NCBI GenBank assembly: GCA_002307215.1
Contig: DBTU01000031.1
Coordinates: 55,215-119,214, forward strand
Origin: Lachnoclostridium sp. UBA1308
GTDB lineage: Bacteria > Bacillota > Clostridia > Lachnospirales > Lachnospiraceae
Direction of reading: 5' to 3'
DNA length: 64,000 nucleotides
Under the pieces are notes generated by a model that was not told the origin of the DNA, did no database searches, and saw only the letters and a program-made list of their open reading frames with translations. Positions within the stretch are counted from its first letter, which is position 1; every line of letters begins with the position of its first letter. Position numbers and translations under genes: made by a program. Shown one piece after another: positions 1-9,473 of the stretch.

Positions 1-81
1 ACTCCTATATGGAAATCATTTTTCCTTAGTCCAGATACATCTATTTGAAAGCTGAACTATAACCTGGATTCAGTTTGGTAA

Positions 82-112
82 TTGAATTTAGTTTGATTTT
101 TCTTTATATAAT
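82..112 (+). promoter_or_regulatory. Possible sigma-A promoter upstream of rnc
   Basis: TTGAAT at 82-87 and TATATA at 105-110 are separated by 17 bases; an overlapping TATAAT lies at 107-112. It would start a transcript about 240 bases before rnc that first crosses the hairpin at 186-221. The region is very AT-rich, so a chance match is possible. Nothing else gene-like is visible in bases 1-355. Confidence 0.35.
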
Positions 113-185
113 AAAGTACGATGATTTATCGTAATAAATAATGAATTTTGATTGATATGTATACAATAGTATGGAAGGTATGAAC

Positions 186-224
186 AAGCCCTATGAATAA
201 GGTAGCCTTATTTAAGGGCTTTTC
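186..224 (+). terminator. Terminator-like hairpin upstream of rnc
   Basis: AAGCCCT (186-192) pairs with AGGGCTT (215-221), and inside it AATAAGG pairs with CCTTATT around a TAG loop, giving a two-part stem followed by a short T tract. It could end an upstream operon lying outside the window, or attenuate transcription into rnc. Confidence 0.5.
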
Positions 225-355
225 ATATAAGAATTGGGTTACGGTGTTTCGAAAACACCTAAATAGTTTTGTTCAGCCTAGAAAGTATAGTGACAAGACA
301 GGGAAAGAAATTTTTACATTAATTAATATTTTACTGAAAGGAGGTTTACATTTAT

Positions 356-1063
356 ATGAAATTACGTATGAAATCAGAGGAAAAGTTACTTGTATTAGAG
401 AATAAGATTGGGTATCATTTTATGGAACCCTCGATTTTACTGCATGCACTGACACACAGTTCATTTGCGAATGAGATGCGGCTGGATAAAGAAAGAAATA
501 ATGAGCGACTGGAGTTTCTGGGCGATGCAGTTCTTGAACTTGTAACCAGCGAGGCAATCTATGCGGAATACGAGGAACTTTCCGAAGGCGATCTGACGAA
601 GCTTCGGGCAAGTATCGTCTGTGAACAGACCTTGTCTTTTTGCGCAAGGGATCTTTCTCTTGGTGATTATATTCTACTCGGTAAAGGGGAGGACGGCTCG
701 GGAGGAAGAAGCAGGGATTCCATCCTTTCGGACACCTTCGAAGCGGTAATCGGAGCAATCTATCTGGACGGTGGTTTTACTAATGCAAAAGAGTTTATTA
801 AAGGCTTTATTTTAGCTGAGATTAAGAATAAAAGTCTCTTTTTCGATAGCAAGACTATCTTACAGGAAATCATCCAGAATGAGAATAACAAGCAAAAACT
901 ACGGTATAAACTTTTATCGGAAGAAGGACCGGATCATAATAAGATTTTTACGATTGCCGTTTGTATCGGTAATGATGAAATCGGAATCGGTACGGGACGA
1001 ACAAAAAAGGCCGCCGAGCAGGAAGCTGCAAATCAAGCGATACAGAAACTACGTAGTAAATAA
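356..1063 (+). CDS. rnc: Ribonuclease III
   Basis: Cuts double-stranded RNA in rRNA precursor processing and mRNA decay. The 235-residue protein has the usual length. The RNase III signature NNERLEFLGDAVLEL is at about residues 48-62, supplying the acidic metal ligands; the second acidic patch (SDTFEAVIGAIYLDGG) is near residue 124; a C-terminal double-stranded RNA-binding domain runs from about 162 to 231 and ends in the GRTKKAAEQEAA helix. The ATG at 356 follows a strong AAAGGAGG at about 338-345. It precedes smc and ftsY, the standard clostridial and Bacillus order, so it probably opens a co-transcribed unit. Confidence 0.97.
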   Translation: MKLRMKSEEKLLVLENKIGYHFMEPSILLHALTHSSFANEMRLDKERNNERLEFLGDAVLELVTSEAIYAEYEELSEGDLTKLRASIVCEQTLSFCARDLSLGDYILLGKGEDGSGGRSRDSILSDTFEAVIGAIYLDGGFTNAKEFIKGFILAEIKNKSLFFDSKTILQEIIQNENNKQKLRYKLLSEEGPDHNKIFTIAVCIGNDEIGIGTGRTKKAAEQEAANQAIQKLRSK

Positions 1064-1151
1064 TATCGGCTGTGTATTTGATAGAAAGTGGATTTATGAG
1101 ATATAGGTCTGCGAGCAAGTTGCAGGCATTAATGCTAGTATGGAGGTAACA

Positions 1152-4100
1152 ATGTATTTAAAAAGTATTGAGATGCACGGTTTCAAATCATTTGCCAATA
1201 AAATCACTCTGGAATTTCATGACGGAATCACCGGAATTGTGGGACCGAACGGAAGCGGTAAAAGTAATGTTGCGGATGCCGTGCGCTGGGTTCTGGGGGA
1301 ACAAAGCGCAAAGCAGCTCAGAGGTTCCAAAATGGAGGATATTATATTCGCGGGAACACAGACCAGGAAACCGCTAGGGTATGCCTATGTGTCAATTACA
1401 ATGGATAATTCGGATCATAAGCTACCAATAGAATATGACGAGGTTATAATTGCAAGACGAGTGTACCGCTCCGGAGAGAGTGAATATCTGATTAATGGTT
1501 CCGGTTGCCGCCTCAAGGATGTGTATGAGCTTTTTCTGGATACCGGCATCGGTAAGGAGGGCTATTCCATTATCGGTCAGGGGCAGATTGATAAGATTTT
1601 GAGTGGTAAGCCGGAGGACCGACGTGAGCTGTTTGATGAAGCGGCGGGTATTGTTAAATTTAAAAGAAGAAAGCAAACCGCTGAGAAGAATCTGGAAGAA
1701 GAGAAACTGAATTTATTAAGAATCATAGATATTGTAAAAGAAATCGAAAGACAGTTGGTTCCCTTAGAAAAGCAGTCATCTATTGCCAAAGTGTATCTGA
1801 AACTAAGGGATGAGTTGAAAAACCATGAGGTAAATCAATTTATAAAGGAATATGATAAACTTAAGATTCAGAGTGATCAGATTGAAGTAAAACTTAAGAT
1901 TGCGAACTCGGATCTTGATCAGTCGAAGGACGAATATGACAATACGAAGGAAGAGTATATCCGACTTGAACAGCAGCTTGAGGAATGTGACAGAGAAATT
2001 GAGGAGGATAAGAGCAGTAATAATGAACTTAAACTCAAGATAGAAAAAGCGGAAGGTGAAATCAAGCTATTACAGGAGCAGATCAGCTCATCAAAGCAAA
2101 ATGATGAATACATCAAAAACCGTATACATACCAACCGGCTGGAAATCCAGACAAAGCAGAAAGAAGAGAATACATATCTGTCCGAAAAGTCTTCCATTGA
2201 TGAGAAAATAACAGGAATGGATGATTTACTTAGTGATGCTCTGATAACATTAAATGAAATGAAAGAAAATATACAGAAGCTCAGTAGGGAAATCGAAGAA
2301 TGTAATAATAAAATATTCGAGCATTTGAATATTAATTCAGGTATTAAAAGTAGCATGCAGCGTTATGAAACCATGTTGGAGCAGAACAACCTACGCAAAG
2401 CTGAACTGAATCAGAAGCTTTTAAAAAATAAAACCGAGGAGGATCAGTATAGCGAATCCATCCTGGTTTGTAAGGATAATTTAAAAAAGATTTCCGATAT
2501 GATCATCACTTTGACAGGTGATAGCGATTTACTGGATCAGGCAATTACAGATACGCAGAATGACATTGACCGGGTTGGCTCTGAATATAATGAAATAAAT
2601 TCCAAATATCTAGGTGAAAAATCACGTCTGGAATCCTTGATGAATCTGACAGAACGCTATGAGGGTTACGGCATCAGTATAAAGAAGGTTATGGAACGTA
2701 AGACTGATATGACCGGTATTATCGGAGTGGTTGCGGATATACTGAAGGTTGGTAAAACATATGAAACAGCGATTGAGACCGCACTCGGAGGTGCAATTCA
2801 GAATATTGTAACTGAGAATGAAGCCACGGCTAAGGAATTAATCACTTATTTGAAACAGAATAAATTCGGAAGGGCAACCTTTCTTCCGCTCACGAATATG
2901 AATATAGGTTCAGGGATGAAGGAAGACAGGGTTTTAAAAGAGCCCGGAGTTCTTGGTATTGCCGCTAGCTTAGTGGAGACCGATAAGAAATTCAATGCAT
3001 TAATTGATCATTTGTTAGGTAGAATTATAGTCGTGGATGATATTGAACATGCGACTACAATCGCAAGAAAATATCAATACACCTTGAGAATCGTAACACT
3101 TGAGGGAGAACTATTAACTCCGGGAGGCTCTATTTCCGGCGGCGCTTATAAGAATGCAAGTAATCTGTTGGGCCGAAGACGTGAAATTGAGGAAATGGAA
3201 GAAAAGGTTGCTTCTTTACAGAAAAACGTAACACAACTTCTTCAGAAAAAGGATGAATATAAGGAAACAAAATTGAATCTCCGGACACAGTTTGACAGCC
3301 TGAAAGCTTCTATGCAGAAGTTTTTTTTGGAGCAAAATACTGCCAAGATGAATTTAGACAGGGAATCAACCAAAAAAGCAGAGACAGAAGCCGTTTATCA
3401 AGAATATTTGCATGAAGTACAAGAAATTGACATTCAGGCAAAAGATCTGAAAGAAAAAATAAATGAGTTAAATGATTCCCTGGGTCAGAATTCACAGCAG
3501 AACAAAGAAAAAGAAGAATTGATTGAAAAGCTTACAAAACAATTAGAAGAGGTACGTAAAAAAGAACAGGAAGCGAATGAAAGTGCCTCACAAAGAAAGC
3601 TTGAATTATCAACGCTGGAACAGAGCAATCAATTTCTGCTCGAGAATGTAAAGCGTGTAAAAAGAGAGATTAATAAGCTGCTTGAGGAGGAAGAAGTCTT
3701 AACGGCTGACATTAATAAGGCATCACAGGCAGTTGAGGAAAAAAATATTACAGTAGAGCAGATGCATATTATCATTAATGCTTACCGTCTTTCCTCAACG
3801 GATATGGACAAAAAGATACAAGAAGCAACAAAAGAAAAAGAACATATTACCAGCATTCACAAGAGCTTCTTCTCAAAAAGAGACGAACTTTCGAGCAAAA
3901 TGAATGAACTGGACAAGGAAGTATTCCGATTAAGCGGACAGAAGGAAAAACTGATGGAACAGGCTGACCTTCAAACAAGTTATATGTGGGAGGAATACGA
4001 ACTGACCTTTACGACAGCGCAGGATTATCCGATCGATAATGAAATCAGTCTTACGCAGGTGAAGAAAGAAATTTCTGAAATTAAGATTAATATCAGGGAG

Positions 4101-4712
4101 CTTGGAGATGTAAATGTAAATGCAATTGAGGATTTTAAAAATTTATCGGAGCGTTATGAATTCTTATCCGGACAAAGAGATGATTTGATCAAGGCGGAGG
4201 ATGTTCTGCTTCAGATTATTCATGAGTTGGATGAGGAGATGCGCGCGCAGTTTATTGAGAAGTTCAGGGCTATCAATGAGCAGTTTGATGTTGTTTTTAA
4301 AGAACTGTTTGGGGGTGGAAAGGCAGATCTTGAACTAACGGAAAGTGATGATATTCTGGAAGCCGGAATTCGTATTAATGCACAGCCCCCGGGTAAGAAG
4401 CTACAGAATATGATGCAGCTTTCCGGCGGTGAGAAGGCATTAACTGCAATATCCCTTTTATTTGCAATTCAAAACCTCAAGCCATCACCCTTTTGCCTCC
4501 TTGATGAGATTGAAGCGGCACTTGATGACTCAAATGTGAAGCGTTTTGCAAAATATTTACATAAATTAACGAAGGATACACAATTTATCATTATTACACA
4601 TCGCAGAGGTACCATGGCGGCAGCCGATATCTTGTATGGCATTACAATGCAGGAGAAGGGAATATCCACGCTGGTATCCGTAAGCTTGATTGAAAATGAA
4701 CTGGATAAATAA
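1152..4712 (+). CDS. smc: Chromosome segregation SMC ATPase
   Basis: Core ATPase of the SMC-ScpAB condensin, which organises and segregates the chromosome. Walker A (GPNGSGKSN) is at residues 31-39, followed by two long coiled coils that flank a hinge at roughly residues 510-650 (TGIIGVVADILKV to the GGSISGGAYKNASN segment). The C-terminal head carries the ABC signature LSGGEKALTA and Walker B FCLLDEIEAALDD. Length 1186 residues is typical. An ATG 12 bases upstream (1140) overlaps the ribosome-binding site GGAGGT at about 1142-1147, so the ATG at 1152 is chosen. It lies between rnc and ftsY, its usual neighbours. Confidence 0.97.
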   Translation: MYLKSIEMHGFKSFANKITLEFHDGITGIVGPNGSGKSNVADAVRWVLGEQSAKQLRGSKMEDIIFAGTQTRKPLGYAYVSITMDNSDHKLPIEYDEVIIARRVYRSGESEYLINGSGCRLKDVYELFLDTGIGKEGYSIIGQGQIDKILSGKPEDRRELFDEAAGIVKFKRRKQTAEKNLEEEKLNLLRIIDIVKEIERQLVPLEKQSSIAKVYLKLRDELKNHEVNQFIKEYDKLKIQSDQIEVKLKIANSDLDQSKDEYDNTKEEYIRLEQQLEECDREIEEDKSSNNELKLKIEKAEGEIKLLQEQISSSKQNDEYIKNRIHTNRLEIQTKQKEENTYLSEKSSIDEKITGMDDLLSDALITLNEMKENIQKLSREIEECNNKIFEHLNINSGIKSSMQRYETMLEQNNLRKAELNQKLLKNKTEEDQYSESILVCKDNLKKISDMIITLTGDSDLLDQAITDTQNDIDRVGSEYNEINSKYLGEKSRLESLMNLTERYEGYGISIKKVMERKTDMTGIIGVVADILKVGKTYETAIETALGGAIQNIVTENEATAKELITYLKQNKFGRATFLPLTNMNIGSGMKEDRVLKEPGVLGIAASLVETDKKFNALIDHLLGRIIVVDDIEHATTIARKYQYTLRIVTLEGELLTPGGSISGGAYKNASNLLGRRREIEEMEEKVASLQKNVTQLLQKKDEYKETKLNLRTQFDSLKASMQKFFLEQNTAKMNLDRESTKKAETEAVYQEYLHEVQEIDIQAKDLKEKINELNDSLGQNSQQNKEKEELIEKLTKQLEEVRKKEQEANESASQRKLELSTLEQSNQFLLENVKRVKREINKLLEEEEVLTADINKASQAVEEKNITVEQMHIIINAYRLSSTDMDKKIQEATKEKEHITSIHKSFFSKRDELSSKMNELDKEVFRLSGQKEKLMEQADLQTSYMWEEYELTFTTAQDYPIDNEISLTQVKKEISEIKINIRELGDVNVNAIEDFKNLSERYEFLSGQRDDLIKAEDVLLQIIHELDEEMRAQFIEKFRAINEQFDVVFKELFGGGKADLELTESDDILEAGIRINAQPPGKKLQNMMQLSGGEKALTAISLLFAIQNLKPSPFCLLDEIEAALDDSNVKRFAKYLHKLTKDTQFIIITHRRGTMAAADILYGITMQEKGISTLVSVSLIENELDK

Positions 4713-4764
4713 GGAATAAAGGCTTAGAATTAGGTATTTAATTATAATTAGTAATAATATAGTG

Positions 4765-4793
4765 TTGATATTTTAGCTTGAAAGTATTATTAT
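4765..4793 (+). promoter_or_regulatory. Possible promoter for ftsY
   Basis: TTGATA (4765-4770), a 17-base spacer and TATTAT (4788-4793) lie in the 136-base gap between smc and ftsY. It suggests ftsY can be transcribed separately from smc. The match is moderate in AT-rich sequence. Confidence 0.4.
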
Positions 4794-4848
4794 TGACTCG
4801 TATTTTGGCACATCAGGTTACCATAAATGAGGTTAGGAGAATTATATT

Positions 4849-5781
4849 ATGGGAGAGAATAAACAGGGCTTCTTTGGTAAGCTGGTACAGGGATTAGCAA
4901 AAACCAGAAATAGTATTGCACATGGCTTGGATGCTATTTTCAGCGGATTTTCCAGTATAGATGATGATTTCTTCGAAGAACTCGAGGAGACACTTATCAT
5001 GGCTGATATCGGTATTAATACGACGACAGCCATCATTGAGAATTTAAGACAAAAGATAAAAGAAGAAAAAATAAAAGAACCGGGAGAATGCAGGCAATTG
5101 TTGATTAACAGTATGAAGGAGCAGATGCAGCTGAAAGAAACTGCCTATGACTTTGAAAACCGAAAATCAGTAGTGCTTCTAATCGGAGTTAACGGCGTAG
5201 GTAAGACAACCAGCGTCGGTAAATTGGCGGGTCAATTAAAGGATCAAGGTAAGAAGGTAATGGTTGCAGCAGCAGATACCTTTCGTGCAGCAGCAATTGA
5301 ACAATTAACCGAATGGGCACACCGAGCGAATGTTAACATTATTGCCCAGAAAGAAGGCTCCGATCCGGCCGCTGTTATTTTTGATGCAGTTACCGCGGCA
5401 AAGGCAAGAGATGTTGATGTGCTTCTGTGCGATACTGCGGGACGTCTCCATAATAAGAAAAATCTCATGGATGAACTGAAAAAGATTGACCGTGTAATTG
5501 AACGGGAGTATCCACAGGCTTACAGGGAGACACTGGTGGTTTTAGATGGAACTACCGGACAAAATGCCTTGGCTCAGGCAAGAGAATTCAATGAGGTTGC
5601 AAATGTTACGGGAATTGTTTTGACTAAACTTGACGGAACGGCTAAGGGTGGTATTGCAATCGCAATCCAATCAGAGCTAGGAATTCCGGTGAAATATATC
5701 GGTATAGGCGAGAAAATCGACGATCTTCATAAGTTCAATGCGGATGATTTTATCAATGCACTGTTTCAGAAGAATGAATAA
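4849..5781 (+). CDS. ftsY: Signal recognition particle receptor FtsY
   Basis: GTPase receptor that docks Ffh-bound ribosomes at the membrane. The 310-residue protein is essentially the NG domain: an N-terminal four-helix region at residues 1-95, the P-loop GVNGVGKTTSVGKLA near 108, the DTFRAAAIEQL insertion-box region, the DTAGR motif near 200, and TKLDGTAKGG near 262. It lacks the long acidic A domain of E. coli FtsY, as is normal in Firmicutes. The ATG follows a GGAG ribosome-binding site. Its partner Ffh is encoded at 13.9 kb. Confidence 0.97.
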   Translation: MGENKQGFFGKLVQGLAKTRNSIAHGLDAIFSGFSSIDDDFFEELEETLIMADIGINTTTAIIENLRQKIKEEKIKEPGECRQLLINSMKEQMQLKETAYDFENRKSVVLLIGVNGVGKTTSVGKLAGQLKDQGKKVMVAAADTFRAAAIEQLTEWAHRANVNIIAQKEGSDPAAVIFDAVTAAKARDVDVLLCDTAGRLHNKKNLMDELKKIDRVIEREYPQAYRETLVVLDGTTGQNALAQAREFNEVANVTGIVLTKLDGTAKGGIAIAIQSELGIPVKYIGIGEKIDDLHKFNADDFINALFQKNE

Positions 5782-5865
5782 GATAGCCGGACATTGTTTT
5801 TTACACATATTGAAGTCATACTAAGGTGGAAATGATACTTTCGTATGAAAATGGAGGATAGTAAC

Positions 5866-7083
5866 ATGATGACAATAGATAAGTTTGAAGAAGCTACAGA
5901 AGCAGTAAAAAAAGTAATCCTGCGCACCGATTTGGTTTATAGTGATTATTTTTCCGATACAACCGGAAATAAGGTATATTTCAAGCCGGAAAATATGCAG
6001 TTTACAGGTGCTTATAAAGTACGTGGAGCATACTATAAGATCAGTACCTTATCAGAGGAAGAGAGAGCCAAAGGCCTAATAACTGCATCAGCGGGAAACC
6101 ACGCGCAAGGAGTTGCTTATGCGGCAAAGCTTTATCATGCAAAAGCTATCATTGTTATGCCTTCTACTACACCTTTGATTAAAGTAAATCGTACGAAGAG
6201 CTATGGTGCAGAGGTTATTCTCTATGGAAATGTATATGACGAGGCATGTCAGTATGCATTAAAACTTGCTGAGGAACATGGCTATACCTTCATTCATCCG
6301 TTTAATGATGAGGTTGTGGCAACCGGGCAGGGAACAATTGCAATGGAAATATTCAAGGATCTTCCCACAGTTGATATAATCCTTGCGCCGATTGGCGGAG
6401 GAGGACTTATTTGCGGTGTGGCCACGCTTGCGAAAATGTTGAATCCGAATATCAAAATAATCGGTGTAGAACCGGCCGGTGCAGCCTGTATGAAGGCTTC
6501 CATGAAAGCGGGACAGGTAGTAACTCTACCGAATGTGGATACGATAGCTGACGGTACTGCGGTTAAGACTCCCGGAGACATCGTATTTCCTTATATCCAG
6601 AAATATGTAGATGATATCATAACAATCGAGGATCAAGAATTGATTGTTAACTTTCTCGATATGATTGAAAACCATAAAATGGTTGTTGAAAATTCAGGCT
6701 TATTGACAGTTGCGGCATTGAAGCATTTAAAATGTAAGAATAAAAAGGTTGTATCAATATTAAGCGGAGGTAATATGGATATCATTACGGTATCCTCCAT
6801 CGTTCAGCATGGATTAATCCAGAGAGGACGAGTATTTACTGTATCAGTGCTTTTACCCGACCGTCCGGGGGAACTGGTTAATGTCGCTACCATTATTGCA
6901 GAAGCACAGGGAAATGTCATACGCCTTGACCATAACCAGTTTGTGAGTATCAACCGCAATAGTGCAGTAGAACTTACAATTACTATGGAAACCTTTGGAC
7001 ACGAACACAAGCATCAGATTGTCCAAGCATTAATTGATCATGGATATAATCCTAAATTATGTGCTCCCAATAAGCTGTATTAA
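5866..7083 (+). CDS. ilvA: Threonine ammonia-lyase (threonine deaminase) with ACT domain
   Basis: PLP enzyme converting threonine to 2-oxobutanoate and ammonia, feeding isoleucine synthesis or propionate fermentation. The PLP lysine lies in GAYKVRGAYYK (about residues 46-56); the SAGNHAQG loop and the glycine-rich phosphate-binding GGGGL segment follow. A single C-terminal ACT-like domain (about residues 325-405) is seen, which fits the short roughly 400-residue clostridial class, often named tdcB, rather than the 510-residue double-ACT IlvA. An in-frame ATG at 5845 exists, but GGAGG at 5853-5857 sits 8 bases before the ATG at 5866, which is preferred. The biosynthetic versus catabolic role cannot be read from the sequence. 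Confidence 0.9.
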   Translation: MMTIDKFEEATEAVKKVILRTDLVYSDYFSDTTGNKVYFKPENMQFTGAYKVRGAYYKISTLSEEERAKGLITASAGNHAQGVAYAAKLYHAKAIIVMPSTTPLIKVNRTKSYGAEVILYGNVYDEACQYALKLAEEHGYTFIHPFNDEVVATGQGTIAMEIFKDLPTVDIILAPIGGGGLICGVATLAKMLNPNIKIIGVEPAGAACMKASMKAGQVVTLPNVDTIADGTAVKTPGDIVFPYIQKYVDDIITIEDQELIVNFLDMIENHKMVVENSGLLTVAALKHLKCKNKKVVSILSGGNMDIITVSSIVQHGLIQRGRVFTVSVLLPDRPGELVNVATIIAEAQGNVIRLDHNQFVSINRNSAVELTITMETFGHEHKHQIVQALIDHGYNPKLCAPNKLY

Positions 7084-7368
7084 TTTTGTGATTAATACAT
7101 AGAAAAGACTTGAAATTTCAGCAAATAGCACAGACTTACATCTATTTACAAATCAAAAAGAGACTGCTATAATTGGAATATCTTTATATTCTGTATACAT
7201 CAAAGTGATTTAAACTTTGACAGTAATATCTATAGCAGCGGTAATACATTTTGTTTCATATGTAACTATTCTAAATCAATGTTCCGATGAATGATTATTA
7301 TATAACTTTCCGATTAAAGTTATATTCAGGTATAAGGAATAATTCGGGACTTTGCCCGAATAAAAGCA
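7084..7368 (+). other. Intergenic region with nested inverted repeat
   Basis: No gene seen between the threonine deaminase and the recA promoter. CTGCTATA (7164-7171) pairs with TATAGCAG (7231-7238), enclosing a second stem CAAAGT (7201-7206) / ACTTTG (7214-7219). A further hairpin TTCGGG/CCCGAA is at about 7343-7360, just before the recA -35 box. None has a good T tract, so they may be weak terminators or transcript structures. Confidence 0.4.
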
Positions 7369-7397
7369 TTGACAATATTTCGTAATTAAGTTAATAT
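7369..7397 (+). promoter_or_regulatory. recA sigma-A promoter
   Basis: TTGACA (7369-7374), a 17-base spacer and TAATAT (7392-7397). The predicted start falls at about 7404, on the LexA-type box, and 55 bases before the recA start codon. Confidence 0.85.
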
Positions 7398-7405
7398 GAA
7401 TACAA

Positions 7406-7417
7406 GAACATAAGTTC
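7406..7417 (+). promoter_or_regulatory. LexA (SOS) box of recA
   Basis: GAAC-ATAA-GTTC matches the Gram-positive LexA/DinR core GAAC-N4-GTTC exactly. It sits directly downstream of the -10 box, where bound LexA would block RNA polymerase, so recA is predicted to be SOS-induced. Confidence 0.85.
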
Positions 7418-7424
7418 GTATTTT

Positions 7425-7439
7425 GAAGGCGCAGCCTTC
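7425..7439 (+). other. Small hairpin in the recA leader
   Basis: GAAGGC-gca-GCCTTC forms a perfect 6-bp stem with a 3-base loop a few bases before the recA ribosome-binding site (AAAAAGGGAG). It may stabilise the mRNA or set spacing; no function is shown. Confidence 0.5.
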
Positions 7440-7458
7440 ATAAAAAGGGAGAATTGAT

Positions 7459-8484
7459 ATGGCAAAGGATGATAAAATTAGGGCACTCGAATCTGCTCTG
7501 GCACAGATTGAAAAGCAATTCGGTAAGGGTTCAATCATGAAACTTGGCGATACAAATGCCAACATGGGTATCGAAACAGTTCCTACCGGATCTATCAGTC
7601 TGGATATAGCATTAGGGCTTGGGGGTATTCCTAAGGGTAGAATTGTAGAGGTTTATGGTCCGGAATCCAGTGGTAAGACCACGGTAGCCCTACACATGGT
7701 ATCTGAAGTACAACGAAGAGGCGGCATTGCCGGTTTTATTGATGCAGAGCATGCGCTTGATCCTGTATATGCAAAAAATATTGGAGTAGATATTGATAAT
7801 CTGTATATTTCACAACCGGATAACGGTGAACAGGCTCTTGAAATAACCGAAACAATGGTACGCTCAGGAGCTGTAGATATTATTATCATCGACTCTGTAG
7901 CAGCCCTGGTTCCTAAAGCAGAGATTGATGGCGAGATGGGGGATTCTCATGTTGGTCTTCATGCAAGATTGATGTCTCAGGCACTCAGAAAACTAACTGC
8001 AGTAATCAGTAAATCAAATTGTATTGTTGTGTTTATTAATCAGCTTCGCGAAAAGGTCGGTGTTATGTTTGGCAGCCCGGAGACGACAACCGGTGGTCGA
8101 GCACTTAAATTCTATGCATCCATCCGTCTTGATGTCAGAAGGATTGAATCCCTGAAGCAGGGAGGCGATGTGGTTGGTAACAGAACACGTGTTAAGGTGG
8201 TTAAAAATAAGATTGCACCTCCCTTTAAAGAAGCAGAATTTGATATTATGTTCGGCAAAGGAATTTCCAAGGAAGGTGATGTACTGGATCTTGCTGCGGA
8301 TTCCGCTATCATTATTAAGAGCGGAGCCTGGTATGCCTATAATGATGCAAAGATCGGTCAGGGCAGAGAGAATGCAAAGCAGTTTCTAATTGATAATCCG
8401 GAGCTTTTTATCGAGCTTCAAGAAAAAGTAAGAGAAAAATATATGTTGATACCGGCAAAGAATTATAATGATGTATTGGCATAA
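7459..8484 (+). CDS. recA: Recombinase RecA
   Basis: ATP-dependent strand-exchange protein and SOS co-protease. The 341-residue protein has an N-terminal oligomerisation helix (residues 1-30), Walker A GPESSGKTT at about 66-74, Walker B IIIIDSVAAL near 140, the QALRKLT and INQLREKVGVMFGSPETTTGG (L2) region near 195-215, and a C-terminal domain. Its control region has a consensus promoter with a LexA box. A long terminator-like hairpin follows at 8542, and recX comes next, as is common. Confidence 0.98.
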   Translation: MAKDDKIRALESALAQIEKQFGKGSIMKLGDTNANMGIETVPTGSISLDIALGLGGIPKGRIVEVYGPESSGKTTVALHMVSEVQRRGGIAGFIDAEHALDPVYAKNIGVDIDNLYISQPDNGEQALEITETMVRSGAVDIIIIDSVAALVPKAEIDGEMGDSHVGLHARLMSQALRKLTAVISKSNCIVVFINQLREKVGVMFGSPETTTGGRALKFYASIRLDVRRIESLKQGGDVVGNRTRVKVVKNKIAPPFKEAEFDIMFGKGISKEGDVLDLAADSAIIIKSGAWYAYNDAKIGQGRENAKQFLIDNPELFIELQEKVREKYMLIPAKNYNDVLA

Positions 8485-8541
8485 GGCTGTACGCTGAAGC
8501 ATATCATTTATACTCTAATGCTTAATAATTTCAGATGAACA

Positions 8542-8619
8542 GGCTGTCCAGGAAGGAGTTGCCGATCAGTAGGTTACGAAAGACCGTAAGCTACTTATCA
8601 TTTCTTCCGGACAGCTTTT
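8542..8619 (+). terminator. Long hairpin terminator between recA and recX
   Basis: GGCTGTCC (8542-8549) pairs with GGACAGC (8609-8615); inside, GGAAG pairs with CTTCC, and a second stem GAT-AGTAG-TTACG / CGTAA-CTACTTATC closes on AAAGAC. TTTTA follows. It probably limits read-through, so that recX is expressed below recA. Confidence 0.65.
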
Positions 8620-8656
8620 ATATGTTTAAGCTATATAAAAAGGGGAAGAGAAAACT

Positions 8657-9277
8657 ATGGTTGTGACAGACTTAGAGGAAATGGAAAAATCAAAAATCAA
8701 GGTGGTTATTGATGATTCTTATACTTTTTACTTGAATCGCAAGGAAGTAGATCATTTTAAGTTGAATAAGGGTATGATAATCACACAGGAAGCCTTAGAG
8801 GAGATCCTGATTAATACGGTATACAGACGTGCGAAGCAGAAGGCTATCTCCGTACTCCAATTAATGGACCGTACAGAGCAGGAACTTAGGAATAAGCTGT
8901 CAGATGCTGGCTTTACGAATGATATTATTGATCGTACGGTTGCATATGTGATGGAGTATGGTTTCCTTGATAATGAAAAATTCACATCCTCCTATATACG
9001 CGCAAGAATGAATACAAAAAGCAGAATGGTTATAAAAATGGAATTGATTCAGAAAGGAATTTCTAAAGAAGTAGTAGAACGGATTATGCAGATAGAATAT
9101 GAGATTGATGAAAATGAGGAAACTGAAGATGCCGAACTGGTTGCTATCCGAAAAGTTGTTGCAAAGAAAATGAGATTATCGGAGGAATTAAGCCCCGAAG
9201 AAAAGAAAAAAATAATGGCATCTTTATATAGAAAAGGATTTGATATCAGAAAAATCAAGCAGGTAATAAATCAATAG
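8657..9277 (+). CDS. recX: RecA regulatory protein RecX
   Basis: RecX proteins bind and modulate RecA filaments. The 206-residue protein is all-helical with three-helix repeats: KQKAISVLQLMDRTEQELRNKLSDAGF is the typical first repeat (about residues 55-80), followed by VMEYGFLDNEKFTSSYIRAR and a third repeat at the C-terminus (MASLYRKGFDIRKIKQVI). It begins with about 50 residues of beta-rich sequence, as in Firmicute members. The ATG follows AAGGGGAAG. Its place downstream of recA supports the call. Confidence 0.9.
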   Translation: MVVTDLEEMEKSKIKVVIDDSYTFYLNRKEVDHFKLNKGMIITQEALEEILINTVYRRAKQKAISVLQLMDRTEQELRNKLSDAGFTNDIIDRTVAYVMEYGFLDNEKFTSSYIRARMNTKSRMVIKMELIQKGISKEVVERIMQIEYEIDENEETEDAELVAIRKVVAKKMRLSEELSPEEKKKIMASLYRKGFDIRKIKQVINQ

Positions 9278-9390
9278 ACCATTATTTGCAGTAATTATGT
9301 CTGTTAATCAGACAAAAATACGATAAAATACGTAATTTGTTACAAAATATTATTTCGTGGAATATTACTCCTAAATTAAGCAATATATCC

Positions 9391-9419
9391 TTGCCTTTTT
9401 AATATAAGTATAATACAAT
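9391..9419 (+). promoter_or_regulatory. Possible promoter for the carboxyltransferase cluster
   Basis: TTGCCT (9391-9396), a 17-base spacer and TACAAT (9414-9419), about 55 bases before the first gene of the cluster. Confidence 0.45.
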
Positions 9420-9473
9420 TATAATCGGCAAAGAATTGATTTATATAACAATAGAAAAAATGGAGGGCTGAAA

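Noticed and set aside
193..405. 70-codon frame before rnc
   Set aside because: Starts inside the terminator-like hairpin, has no ribosome-binding site, and overlaps the rnc start in another frame.
1140..1151. Upstream ATG start for smc
   Set aside because: It overlaps the GGAGGT ribosome-binding site of the ATG at 1152, and the family begins MYLKxIEMxGFKSF.
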